A DNA stretch of 64,000 nt from an uncultured Candidatus Saccharibacteria bacterium (GCA_938033875.1 CALHKG010000014.1:124001-188000), one strand, 5' to 3'. Counted from the first letter of the stretch, positions 31,298 through 39,883 are shown. Notes: generated from the sequence alone by a model not told the origin. Numbers and translations: made by a program.

Positions 31298-32970
31298 ATA
31301 GCCCTTTTAGCCATCTTGCGACGCCTTTTCTCTAGCTTCCTGTAAGCACGTTTAAACTCACGTACACGCTTACGACTCTGATTTGTCAGATGCTTCTCTT
31401 TGGCGTCGTCGTCAGGACTATTAAAGTAGTCCTGTTTACGCTGCCAAATATCAATTGTTGCATCAGCCGTCTCGTCGGTCATACTCACCAAATCGCCATA
31501 GATTTTACGCAATTTAAAGAAGTAATGAGCCGCCTTCTTGCCAGCCCGAGCTAATAAACGAGCGGGTGGTGTGGAAAATTGCAACTCAAACGGAGCATAC
31601 GGAATTCTTCCGTCACCCGTTTCGTAAAATCCCGTAATCTTTGCGTCAGTAAAACCGCTATCGCTATTTTTAAAACTAAACATTCTCATGTCAACGTCCG
31701 GTATTTTATCGAGAATTTTCTGACGAATCTTTTCCTGGAAATCTAAAGAACCCTTAATTACAAAACACTCATTTTTTCGACCCGGAGCTGGATATGGAGT
31801 AATTTTACCGCTATCAATAGCTTTAATTGCAGCATCCGCATATAAATCAGCCAATTGTTCATTGTCATTACAAATTACTGTCATACCATATAGGTCAATG
31901 GGGTGAAATTCTCCCACATCTTTTAGAGGCTGAGAATGTGTATCGTAATAACCTATAAGTTGTAGTAATTTTTTACAATATGAGCCACGACCCTTACCTC
32001 GAGCCCTTACTCCTAATTCTGACCCGCTTGAGGTTTTTACAGTACCAGATCCAAAAAACGTACTGTGCAAAGAATTAGTATTTACGGCAGGCTTCAAATT
32101 TGACTCTCCCAGCATTTCAGAAAGCGCACCGTTAAAATTCCCTATGGCAAAGTCAAATCGTGCAGGATCGATTGAATGCCTGTTTCCAAAATGTAACGAC
32201 ACAATCCTATCAACCTCATTCATAGTTGAATCGATATCATTACTCAGGGCATCCTTGCGGTATAAAGCATCTCCAATATTACGCCCCGTCATAATGTCAA
32301 TTTCATCTTTCAGCTCGGACTCTAAGTTATCCAACCCACTAATACTACACACTGGAATTAAAAAGTTTTCGGCAAATACTGCACATTTATACGCAAATGC
32401 ACTATGATAAGGAGTACTTTTTAGATTAGCTAGAGTTATAGCCCCAGCAATCATCGCGGTTTCCAGACCTATACCCTGAGCACCCTCGACTTTTGTTGAG
32501 AACATCTTTATTAAGTTATCAATATGTGGCGCCGGAATTGGTGGGTTTTCAGCCCACGGACTCTTACTGTAGCCATCACCGTCTACGTCTAAATCGTCAG
32601 GGATCACTTGATTATCCTCAAGCTTTAGCGCCCTTCCCGCCAGTGAATCTTTATCAACACCGTCAATATACGATAAAAATGCATCCTGTAAGACCTTATA
32701 GTCTTCCAATATACTTACAACTACATCTCGGTCAATCTCTTTAGGCGCACCATCAAGAGCCCTTGTAATATAATCAATACGCTGCCTACCGTCTATGCCT
32801 TCTGGCATTTCTATAATAATATTCGCAGCCAATCTGCGCGACGGAGTTAAATGGTCTCCGCTAAATGTCTCCACCAATCTCATGGCCGATTCTCTACTTT
32901 CAAGAGAAAAGTCAACTTCGCCTTGATTTTGAAGATTGATGTTATTGTCTAATGATTCTTTACTTTCCAT
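31285..32970 (-). CDS. Divergent RelA/SpoT-synthetase-like protein
   Basis: A 561-aa protein not confidently assignable. The C-terminal half has motifs recalling the (p)ppGpp synthetase fold: VRARGKGRGSYCKKLLQLIG (basic, R-x-K-like), HPIDLYGMTVIC (D-L-x-G, metal Asp), and PFELQFST followed by AGKKAAHYFFKLRKIYG (E-x-Q and AAHxxxK). The N-terminal half has no recognisable HD hydrolase motif and is helical. The C-terminus is strongly basic. It may be a monofunctional alarmone synthetase or a toxic small-alarmone relative. The promoter carries a TGTGA-N6-TCACA palindrome. Confidence 0.5.
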   Translation of the reverse strand: MESKESLDNNINLQNQGEVDFSLESRESAMRLVETFSGDHLTPSRRLAANIIIEMPEGIDGRQRIDYITRALDGAPKEIDRDVVVSILEDYKVLQDAFLSYIDGVDKDSLAGRALKLEDNQVIPDDLDVDGDGYSKSPWAENPPIPAPHIDNLIKMFSTKVEGAQGIGLETAMIAGAITLANLKSTPYHSAFAYKCAVFAENFLIPVCSISGLDNLESELKDEIDIMTGRNIGDALYRKDALSNDIDSTMNEVDRIVSLHFGNRHSIDPARFDFAIGNFNGALSEMLGESNLKPAVNTNSLHSTFFGSGTVKTSSGSELGVRARGKGRGSYCKKLLQLIGYYDTHSQPLKDVGEFHPIDLYGMTVICNDNEQLADLYADAAIKAIDSGKITPYPAPGRKNECFVIKGSLDFQEKIRQKILDKIPDVDMRMFSFKNSDSGFTDAKITGFYETGDGRIPYAPFELQFSTPPARLLARAGKKAAHYFFKLRKIYGDLVSMTDETADATIDIWQRKQDYFNSPDDDAKEKHLTNQSRKRVREFKRAYRKLEKRRRKMAKRAIIGI

Positions 32971-32978
32971 AATATAGC

Positions 32979-32996
32979 TTGTGAATTATATCACAA
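32979..32996 (-). promoter_or_regulatory. Promoter with CRP/FNR-like palindrome
   Basis: TTGTGA (32979-32984)-ATTATA-TCACAA (32991-32996) is a perfect 18-bp palindrome whose centre, read on -, is the -10 box TATAAT, extended by TGA. A regulator binding here would occlude the promoter of the RelA-like gene. The half-site equals the CRP consensus TGTGA-N6-TCACA; the cognate protein is not in the window. Confidence 0.55.
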
Positions 32997-33035
32997 ACTA
33001 TAAATTTTTGCAATAGCTAGACGATAGTGGCTGCC

Positions 33036-33232
33036 TACGCAAAATAAATCCGCATCAGCTCGCGCGCTACCCTGTCGGCGTCGTGACGAATCAAGCTGCG
33101 CTGAGCCGCCAATGGATCGCTACTGGAGTTCGTATTGACCCACACGTCATCAGCAATCAAACGCTTGCCCGACGCATAATAATGCTTTTTCTTCAGCAAT
33201 TCCTTATCCCACTCGACCAAATATTCGCCGTC
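33036..33232 (-). pseudogene. Detached 3' end of yvcK (left direct repeat)
   Basis: Identical over 197 bp to 38842-39038, the C-terminal ~65 codons of yvcK, including the end RELMRIYFA, but ending in TAG instead of TAA. It has no start region and is presumably untranslated. It marks the left edge of the inserted island: the ancestral yvcK 3' end left behind, or a copy brought by the insertion. Confidence 0.92.
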
Positions 33233-33255
33233 ATAGAGTATGTGAGGCTAAAAAG

Positions 33256-34035
33256 TTATTTTTTGCTCTGAAAGTAGCTATTGCTATCCAGTATTTGCTT
33301 CAACAATTTTGGAATATAGCCATTAGCCTCACTTGCAGCAACTATAGCATTGACATCTTTAGGCAAGCACTTACCTCCGAAGCCTCTGCTGTTTGCAAAT
33401 ACACTAGAGAATGATCGCCCTATTCTCTCATCAAGCAGCCACCCCTCGCGCACCTTATGCCAATCCACACCATACAATTGCGAGATTTCGTAGAATTCAT
33501 TGACAAACGCGACCTTCGTAGCAAGAAAAGAGTTAACCATGTACTTTACAATCTCAGCTTCAGTGGGTGTACACTGAAAATATTGAGTATGCGGCCCCAG
33601 TATGGACTCAAATATATTAAATAAATATTCAGCTTCGCCAGTGTTGCCTCCAACTATGAAAAATCTCGTATCCTTTATACTTTCATGTATGGGGTTGAGG
33701 TAGGTACTTTCTCCAATATATTCCGGGGAGAATGAAATATTTTTACCCGTTTTATTTAGCAAGTAATCCGTTGTTCCTGGCGGTATAGTTGACTTTATTA
33801 GTATATGAGGATTGTTCAGCCTATTTATAGCGTGCTCTACTATAGACGTATTGCACGTGCCGTCCTCGCTCATAGGAGTAGGAACACAGACAATAGCAAG
33901 CTCGCATTTATCTATATCTTCTTTTGGATAGTCTAGGTTTAATTTAGGATCATAAGTTACTATCTCATAATGGTTTTCTACCAGTTCTTTAATTGCTTTG
34001 CCCACATAACCTTGTCCAATAATGGCTATCTTCAT
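33256..34035 (-). CDS. Short UDP-glucose/GDP-mannose dehydrogenase-like protein
   Basis: A 259-aa NAD-dependent dehydrogenase with the Rossmann start KIAIIGQGYVGKAIKEL, then CVPTPMSEDGTCNTS, IKSTIPPGTTDYLL, SPEYIGE and the catalytic-Cys motif GFGGKCLPKDVNAIV. Normal UDP-glucose dehydrogenases are ~430 aa; this one lacks most of the C-terminal UDP-sugar-binding domain, so the substrate may differ. The frame opens at GTG 34041, but ATG 34035 has the AAAGGGTG ribosome site and matches the family start. It is last in the island operon. I cannot tell whether it is a truncated relic or a compact active enzyme. Confidence 0.8.
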   Translation of the reverse strand: MKIAIIGQGYVGKAIKELVENHYEIVTYDPKLNLDYPKEDIDKCELAIVCVPTPMSEDGTCNTSIVEHAINRLNNPHILIKSTIPPGTTDYLLNKTGKNISFSPEYIGESTYLNPIHESIKDTRFFIVGGNTGEAEYLFNIFESILGPHTQYFQCTPTEAEIVKYMVNSFLATKVAFVNEFYEISQLYGVDWHKVREGWLLDERIGRSFSSVFANSRGFGGKCLPKDVNAIVAASEANGYIPKLLKQILDSNSYFQSKK

Positions 34036-34072
34036 ACTCACCCTTTCTTATCGTATAATCTACGTTATCTTC

Positions 34073-35248
34073 CTATGTTCTACTGAAATATTGCTTTAGT
34101 CTATCAATAGCCTCATTAAATCTAAGGTGTGTAAAGGATATACGCAAGCCCTTAGGAACACCAAAATCCGATCCAGGTACAACAGCAACACCTGTTTTCT
34201 CAAGAATATCTTTTGCTAAATCAAAGCTTGTAAATATATTATTCTGCGCCATAAAATCACCACACATTACCACGAGATAAAAGCCACCCTCTGCCGGAAT
34301 TACTTTTACGCCGTCAATTCCAGCAAGCTTTTTTACGACATAATCGTTACGATCAGAGTATATTTGTGCTAATTTTTTTACCTCATCAAGATGGTTTAGT
34401 GCCTCAATACAAGCAAATTGCTCTGTGGGGTTTGTAGCTAATAATGCGTGCTGCAACATTACTCGATAAGGCAACAATAGTTTATCTGGCAGAATAGCAA
34501 AACCTACACGAGCAGTATACATTCTGAAGCCTTTGGAGAAAGAATTAGTTATAATAATGCGGCTATTTATGTCTTTTTTAGTAGCTACATCTAAAATGGA
34601 AGTTACATCTGCCCTGAATCCAGTGTTTCGATATATCTCATCCGACAAAAGATATGTGTTAGAAGACGTAATATTAATTATTTCTTGATAGTCTTTCGCG
34701 CTTAGAATATTGCCGTAGGGATTACCCGGACTGCACATTATTACAAATCGTGTTTTCTCAGGATTGTATTTTGCACGAAAATCATCCATATCAATCTTTA
34801 GAGTTACCGGATCGACATGATAATACTTTACTTTTGCTCCTGTTAACAGAGCACAAACATAGTACACCGAATAGTATGGTTCAGGCAATAGTATTTCGTC
34901 ATTTTCTTCTACTAAAAGCCTAAATAGATCCTTAAAGAATGGGCTAGTGCCAGTGTTTATTAGGATATTTTCTTTCTTAACATTATTCCCTAGACTCTGA
35001 TACCATTCAGCAATCTTTTGGCGCAACTCTGGCAAACCTTCTGGATACACAAGATTTCTTTTATTCTCATCTTTGACGGCATCCACCCATGCTGACACAA
35101 TTCTAGGATGTAAAGGTTCCTGCGCCTTACCAAGAGTCAACTTAATTACATCCTTACCATCTTTACTTAATTCATCAGCAAGTTCATCCAGTACGAACAT
35201 CAGGAATTCAATCTCGTTAAATTTAATTTTATCTATTAACTTAGCCAT
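34073..35248 (-). CDS. PLP-dependent aminotransferase, class I/II
   Basis: A 391-aa fold type I aminotransferase. Visible are LTLGKAQEPLHPRIV, YPEGLPELRQKIAEWY, ILLPEPYYSVYY, CSPGNPYGNILS, SDEIYRNTGF and the PLP-lysine motif ITNSFSKGFRMYTARVGF. The C-terminal substrate Arg is in KGLRISFTHLRF. It resembles aspartate/LL-diaminopimelate-type enzymes; the substrate is unknown. A ribosome site AAGGAGGG precedes the ATG inside the end of the phosphatase gene. In the island it probably makes or converts an amino-acid or amino-sugar precursor. Confidence 0.9.
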   Translation of the reverse strand: MAKLIDKIKFNEIEFLMFVLDELADELSKDGKDVIKLTLGKAQEPLHPRIVSAWVDAVKDENKRNLVYPEGLPELRQKIAEWYQSLGNNVKKENILINTGTSPFFKDLFRLLVEENDEILLPEPYYSVYYVCALLTGAKVKYYHVDPVTLKIDMDDFRAKYNPEKTRFVIMCSPGNPYGNILSAKDYQEIINITSSNTYLLSDEIYRNTGFRADVTSILDVATKKDINSRIIITNSFSKGFRMYTARVGFAILPDKLLLPYRVMLQHALLATNPTEQFACIEALNHLDEVKKLAQIYSDRNDYVVKKLAGIDGVKVIPAEGGFYLVVMCGDFMAQNNIFTSFDLAKDILEKTGVAVVPGSDFGVPKGLRISFTHLRFNEAIDRLKQYFSRT

Positions 35249-35251
35249 CTA

Positions 35252-35938
35252 CTATAAACCCTCCTTGATTACTATTATATCATTGTCATTAAAATCTAGG
35301 TGGCCATATTCATCGGTAAGCCTATAATTTGACCCTCTTATTTCTACTGTTTGCGTCTGAATACGCGCATCTGGATTCAATTCCACCTCCGAACAGTAAT
35401 AATCGACATAATGCATAGATAATTTTTCACCTAATTTAAGGTGGGTCATCTTTGCCCTAAAGGAAGGGTAAAAGAATTCGCGAGCGCACAACAAAGAGTC
35501 TGTATATTCAGTAATAATATCCGCTATATTTGAAGCCATACAAGAATAGGTGCTAACTCCCAAGAAACGATCTGACTCCTTAACAAAAAATTTTAGACAT
35601 TCGCCAGCAAAGAAGGCTTCCTCTAAACCTTCTTGAAACACAGGGTTCTCATGCTCCAGATATTGCAGTCTGTTATCGACTTTTATTTTTCCACACCCCA
35701 CCAAAGAACTAACCTCTTCTGCAAGAGCACTATTAGTAATTTCAGGATCCAACGCTAAAGCTACCGAACCGAGCGATCTGTCATTATTGACTGTATAGGC
35801 TTTCATTTCCTGCTGCACTAGCCTAGAGCCAATCAATCGCATCTCATCACACCCAGAGCTGGTAAGACCAGAAAATAGTTCATTGTCGTCGCTGTCAGGT
35901 ATATGATTACCGTGTCTCATAAAAATTAGCTCACTCAT
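35252..35938 (-). CDS. Histidine phosphatase superfamily protein
   Basis: A 228-aa protein beginning MSELIFMRHGNHIPDS: the RHG motif with catalytic His marks the histidine phosphatase (phosphoglycerate mutase-like) branch. A general acid Glu may lie in EEAFFAG. The ATG at 35938 overlaps the nudix stop as ATGA, so this start is preferred to the one at 35947. The C-terminal ~50 residues are not typical of the family. It may dephosphorylate a sugar-phosphate intermediate made by the neighbouring glycosyltransferase; that is inference. Confidence 0.75.
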   Translation of the reverse strand: MSELIFMRHGNHIPDSDDNELFSGLTSSGCDEMRLIGSRLVQQEMKAYTVNNDRSLGSVALALDPEITNSALAEEVSSLVGCGKIKVDNRLQYLEHENPVFQEGLEEAFFAGECLKFFVKESDRFLGVSTYSCMASNIADIITEYTDSLLCAREFFYPSFRAKMTHLKLGEKLSMHYVDYYCSEVELNPDARIQTQTVEIRGSNYRLTDEYGHLDFNDNDIIVIKEGL

Positions 35939-36435
35939 ATTATACACTTCCTAATGTATCTCATAATCTCAGCAAAATTAGCAAAATCATGATGATAGTC
36001 TTGTACTTTATCAAATTCTACAAACTCCCTGGCTGATGATTCGTGCGAAGCTACAAAATCATCTATTCGTTTTACATCAGCCAGAAAAAGCAGCTGATAT
36101 GCCCTATCAGGGTATCTACCGTTATATTTAGAATGAAATAGCTTTTCAATATGCCAAGCACCAATCAATTTTAGAGAATTTAGTTCAACGGATGTTTCCT
36201 CATACACCTCGCGCCGCGCACAATCTTCTGGCGTTTCTCCTAATTCCATACGGCCACCTGGCAAACCCCAGCCACGCGGTGGCTTGGCCAGAAGTATTTT
36301 ATTTTCATGAACTGCACAAACCATACACGATGTCACAAGCGAGGAATCGAAAATCTCTTCGCACGGACAAAATTGAGCTTTCGTCGACTTGTCTTTGCCC
36401 CAAAAAACAGTTGGAAAACTATTGTCAATTTTCAT
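35935..36435 (-). CDS. Nudix hydrolase (island)
   Basis: A 166-aa protein with a complete Nudix box GGRMELGETPEDCARREVYEETSV (residues ~76-99; metal-binding REVYEE). Upstream, FCPCEEIFDSS and a nearby Cys suggest a small zinc-like motif. It hydrolyses a nucleoside diphosphate linked to another group; the substrate is not predictable. Its start overlaps the ATP-grasp stop (ATGA) and its stop overlaps the phosphatase start, so all three are translationally coupled. Confidence 0.9.
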   Translation of the reverse strand: MKIDNSFPTVFWGKDKSTKAQFCPCEEIFDSSLVTSCMVCAVHENKILLAKPPRGWGLPGGRMELGETPEDCARREVYEETSVELNSLKLIGAWHIEKLFHSKYNGRYPDRAYQLLFLADVKRIDDFVASHESSAREFVEFDKVQDYHHDFANFAEIMRYIRKCII

Positions 36436-37352
36436 TCAACGCATAACTCCTTCGCATATTTTATGATAGCACACGGCACGTCTATACCATAATCCGACGC
36501 ATCAATCCTGGCTACCGGATTAACCTCAAGAATTGAAAAGTTTTTGCCGCCCACACAATCAACTCTGCAAAAGCCACTTGAATACACAGTCGCAGCAGCA
36601 GCTAGAACAATATTTGCCTCGTCAACCGATAGACTATATTGCACGGCTTTTGATTCTCTTGTTAATCCAGCACAGTTAACTACGCCATACCCTGTTGTTG
36701 TATAACTGCCTACTACTCGTCCCCCCACAACATAAGTCCGAACAACCGTTCTCTTACTATTGCCAGCATCAAGGTCATTCTGTATGACCTTTGGTCTTTC
36801 GCTCAGTCTGCACGACCATAGCTCTGGCGCTAAATGATTAATTTCTTTAACCACAGGCTTAACGCCAACACCGCCTGCAGTTAATCCACTGGTTTTTGAA
36901 ATTATAAAATCACCCTTACACCTCAAGGCGTCAATAATCTTCTGTGAATTTGAGCGGGCTGATGCAATAAAAGACTGAGCGATAGGCAAGCCAGATCCCG
37001 CTAATTCTATTGCCATAAGGGCCTTATCATCAGCAACCGTCAATGCTCGATAGTTATTAATGACTTTTGCGCCAGTACGTTCCAAGGATTTTATTATATA
37101 TCTTGTCATCTGTCTATCTAAAGGACTGTGAGAAAAGGCAAAATAAACGTCAGCATCCAACATTTCGCCGGAGTCGTCGTAGAGGATTGGTTTGCTATGA
37201 CAATCTCCATAAACTAAGGTTCGTTGAGGGTCAACATACACCATCTCAACATCGTTAAAGTTTTTGATGGCATTATTAAACTGCTCAACCGGCGATATCG
37301 GCGCAGAGAAACCTAAATACCTATTAACTGGGGTAATTATTGCTAACTTCAT
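36432..37352 (-). CDS. ATP-grasp ligase, RimK/glutathione-synthetase-like
   Basis: A 306-aa enzyme of ATP-grasp type. ATP-binding Lys candidates are in VADDKALMAIELAGSGLPIA and DFIISKTSGLTAGGVGV. Metal-binding residues are in GFCRVDCVGGKNFSILEVNP (D, E, N). Such enzymes join a carboxylate to an amine or thiol through an acyl phosphate, for example amino-acid ligation. Start and stop overlap neighbours as ATGA, and a GGAGGA ribosome site lies in the end of the glycosyltransferase gene. With the aminotransferase this suggests attachment of an amino acid to a small molecule. Confidence 0.82.
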   Translation of the reverse strand: MKLAIITPVNRYLGFSAPISPVEQFNNAIKNFNDVEMVYVDPQRTLVYGDCHSKPILYDDSGEMLDADVYFAFSHSPLDRQMTRYIIKSLERTGAKVINNYRALTVADDKALMAIELAGSGLPIAQSFIASARSNSQKIIDALRCKGDFIISKTSGLTAGGVGVKPVVKEINHLAPELWSCRLSERPKVIQNDLDAGNSKRTVVRTYVVGGRVVGSYTTTGYGVVNCAGLTRESKAVQYSLSVDEANIVLAAAATVYSSGFCRVDCVGGKNFSILEVNPVARIDASDYGIDVPCAIIKYAKELCVE

Positions 37353-38761
37353 CTTTTTCCTCCTTTAGACTCTGATATTATTTGCGCTCTGGATATGATC
37401 GTATCGAGCCAACTCCTAGAGGAAAGTCTACTAGCCGAGCTTCTAAGCTCCTTGTACGAGACGTTGATCTCCTTCTCCGATCGTACAAGCGCCTTATAAA
37501 GAATTTCAACATCATTCTCAAGACTGAGCTTCAATCGGTTATATCCTTTTATATAATCAGTTGCACCTATATTACTAAGCAATAATTGAACCTTTGGCAT
37601 TTCCTGCGTTTGACTATGGATTGCCTCAAGCGCTAAATGATTAAATCCATCCGCAACAGAAGCTACAATTACAATGTCTGAAACTTGCAATACAGCAGTA
37701 ACCTCCTGGTCGGTTAGCTTGTGCTCATTGCTATATATGATAGGAGTCCACGATTTTCCTCCGTATTTACGATTTATATTTTCCACTCCTTTTAATACCC
37801 TGTCGTGCAAAGCACTATATTCATAGTCATCAATCTTCTTTTTAGACCTGTACGTATATCGCATAAATACAAATTTATCCTTCAACTCAGGATGTTTCTT
37901 TATTAGAGTATTAACTAAATCAATCTCGTACTCCACCCCTTTTGTTTGTTCAAATCTACTAATACTAGTAATTATCTTCTTGCCTTTATGGTCACTTCGT
38001 ATTTTCTTAACAATCTCACGAGCCTCTTTTGTATATGCAAGACTCTGACGATACTGTAGATTATTACCCATTGGCACAACAAGTAGTTCTACAGTATGAC
38101 CATCCTTGGTCAATATCAAAATACTAAAATCATCGACCGCCCTGGTTTTATCAATAACGCTAGTCGCATTTTCTTCTAAAAATTTAATATATGTTAACAT
38201 ATCACACCTTCTATGAAAGGTGATTAGATCAGAATTTAGCAAGTCAACAAACATGCCAACGTCTGGTTGTTGTATGTTAGGGTAAAAACCTTCCCTGCCA
38301 AAAGGGGTTCTAAAACTAAATACTATCGTAGCTCTTTCATAATGATCTCTTAATTCTCGTACCAAAGGCAGTGCTGTATAATCGTTTATCCAAAATATAT
38401 CACCATTAAAACTATTGTTTTTCGTTCCTATTTCTTGCACTATCTTGCTAACAAGCACCGCCACCTGCTTGCGTAAATCCCGCCTGGCTATATTAAGTTG
38501 TTTATCGCTAATTTTACACTCTATGCCGTGCAGTAATGACCATAGATATTTCTTGAAAAACAATAAATGGACTTCGCCATGATTTACACCATTTCCTAAA
38601 TTAATGCCAACGTCAGAACCCCTTATTGCTTTTGTGCCATCCCAAAATATACATCTCACACCAGGATAATACTCAATGAGGTCTCTACTTACCGTGCCAA
38701 CACCCCCCACTCCGGCGATTGAATTTTTATAGTTAATAAAATAAAACTGAAGCTCTTTCAT
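37349..38761 (-). CDS. GT20-like (trehalose-6-phosphate-synthase-type) glycosyltransferase
   Basis: A 470-aa GT-B protein. Sequence features parallel OtsA: IFWINDYTALPLVRELR (WI.DYH-like), VFSFRTPFGREGFYPNI (FFLHIPFP-like), SRFEQTKGVEYEIDLVNTL (DR.DYIKGI-like) and SVADGFNHLALEAIHS (DGMNLVA.E-like). The donor-site glycine region near the N-terminus is GVGGVGTVSRDL. It may form a glycosidic or, as with ValL/VldE-type relatives, a pseudoglycosidic link. It is the first island gene; TATAAT at 38776-38781 lies 14 nt before the ATG without a clear ribosome site. Confidence 0.72.
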   Translation of the reverse strand: MKELQFYFINYKNSIAGVGGVGTVSRDLIEYYPGVRCIFWDGTKAIRGSDVGINLGNGVNHGEVHLLFFKKYLWSLLHGIECKISDKQLNIARRDLRKQVAVLVSKIVQEIGTKNNSFNGDIFWINDYTALPLVRELRDHYERATIVFSFRTPFGREGFYPNIQQPDVGMFVDLLNSDLITFHRRCDMLTYIKFLEENATSVIDKTRAVDDFSILILTKDGHTVELLVVPMGNNLQYRQSLAYTKEAREIVKKIRSDHKGKKIITSISRFEQTKGVEYEIDLVNTLIKKHPELKDKFVFMRYTYRSKKKIDDYEYSALHDRVLKGVENINRKYGGKSWTPIIYSNEHKLTDQEVTAVLQVSDIVIVASVADGFNHLALEAIHSQTQEMPKVQLLLSNIGATDYIKGYNRLKLSLENDVEILYKALVRSEKEINVSYKELRSSASRLSSRSWLDTIISRAQIISESKGGKR

Positions 38762-38840
38762 GATAGACTATCTCAATTATACTATAACGGCCGGAATTTG
38801 TAGTATATACTTGGCCAATATTTTAAGACGCTCAATCGTC

Positions 38841-39857
38841 TTACGCAAAATAAATCCGCATCAGCTCGCGCGCTACCCTGTCGGCGTCGTGACGAATCAA
38901 GCTGCGCTGAGCCGCCAATGGATCGCTACTGGAGTTCGTATTGACCCACACGTCATCAGCAATCAAACGCTTGCCCGACGCATAATAATGCTTTTTCTTC
39001 AGCAATTCCTTATCCCACTCGACCAAATATTCGCCGTCGTGAGCATATTTCTTTATCAATTCCTCTGGCGGGCGATGGTTATTGTAAAGTACATAATCCA
39101 TATTCACCCCTGAAAATCGCTCAATTTCATCCGCAAAATCTGCCACGGTAAATCCATCAGTCTGCGTTGGCTTAGTGACCAAATTGCAGACATAAACTTT
39201 CTTCGCCTTCGTTTCAGCAAGCGCCCGAGTAACGCCTCGAACCAACAACGCTGGCGCCAAACTGCCATACAAAAGCCCCGGCGCAATCACCACCAAATCG
39301 GCATCCAAAATCGCTTGACGGGCTCGCGGGTTAATAGTAGCTGGCGGTTTAAGCTCTAGCCACGGACGTTCGCCGCGCGGAATCTTTAGCGACTCAGCCG
39401 CGTGTTGACCATCAACCACTGTGCCGTCTTTCAGCTTAATCGACATCGTTGTATCGTCTAGAGTAATCGGATAAACTCGGCCATTGACGCCCAAAACTTC
39501 GCTAGCCAATTCCACCGCATCGGCAAAACTTCCTGTCATCTTCTCAAGTGCTGCCATAAACAAATTACCAAACGCGTGACCTTTCATACTGCCCTCGCCG
39601 AACCGGTAATTGAATAAATCGCGAACTTTCGGCGAAGTACTCAGCGCCACCAGGCATTGCCTGACGTCGCCCGCCGGCAACACGCCCAATTCATCGCGCA
39701 ACACGCCAGTTGAGCCGCCATCATCGACCATATTGACCAACGCCGTAATGCTGTGTGTATATTTTTTCAATCCAGAAAGCAGCGTGAAACTTCCCGTTCC
39801 GCCACCAATAACTACAATTTTTACCCCGAAATAATCATTATTCGAACCATCTGTCAT
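38841..39857 (-). CDS. yvcK: YvcK/CofD-like gluconeogenesis factor
   Basis: A 338-aa protein of the CofD/YvcK fold that binds UDP-sugars and affects cell-wall carbon flow in Firmicutes. Motifs are VVIGGGTGSFTLLSGLKKY, MVDDGGSTGVLRDELGVLP, GDVRQCLVALS and KGHAFGNLFMAAL. The frame is open to 39938, but ATG 39857 is chosen: an extended -10 TGCTATAAT (39864-39872) lies 6 nt upstream, giving a leaderless mRNA. The last 197 bp are duplicated at 33036, showing that the 3' end was the insertion point of the island. Confidence 0.93.
   Translation of the reverse strand: MTDGSNNDYFGVKIVVIGGGTGSFTLLSGLKKYTHSITALVNMVDDGGSTGVLRDELGVLPAGDVRQCLVALSTSPKVRDLFNYRFGEGSMKGHAFGNLFMAALEKMTGSFADAVELASEVLGVNGRVYPITLDDTTMSIKLKDGTVVDGQHAAESLKIPRGERPWLELKPPATINPRARQAILDADLVVIAPGLLYGSLAPALLVRGVTRALAETKAKKVYVCNLVTKPTQTDGFTVADFADEIERFSGVNMDYVLYNNHRPPEELIKKYAHDGEYLVEWDKELLKKKHYYASGKRLIADDVWVNTNSSSDPLAAQRSLIRHDADRVARELMRIYFA
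38842..39038 (-). repeat. Right copy of the 197-bp direct repeat (3' end of intact yvcK)
   Basis: Perfectly identical to 33036-33232. Here it is the genuine C-terminal coding end of yvcK. Just outside, AAGACG (38826-38831)/CGTCTT (38836-38841) forms a short hairpin at the junction with the island. Confidence 0.95.
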
Positions 39858-39883
39858 GCCTGAATTATAGCACTTAATAAGCC

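Larger units (their letters stand above)
33233..38841 (-). mobile_element. Genomic island between 197-bp direct repeats
   Basis: A 5.6-kb block of six co-directional genes lies between two perfect copies of the yvcK 3' end. It has no integrase, transposase or terminal inverted repeats, so it most likely arose by homologous (single-crossover or duplication-type) recombination of imported DNA. The perfect identity of the repeats suggests recent insertion or ongoing recombination. Gene starts inside mostly use Shine-Dalgarno sites and ATGA overlaps. Confidence 0.75.

Noticed and set aside
33035..33220. 61-aa open frame as a separate gene
   Set aside because: It is the duplicated C-terminal end of yvcK without its own start region.
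33233..38841. Transposon or prophage identity for the island
   Set aside because: No transposase, integrase, phage gene or terminal inverted repeats were seen; the boundaries are duplicated host sequence.
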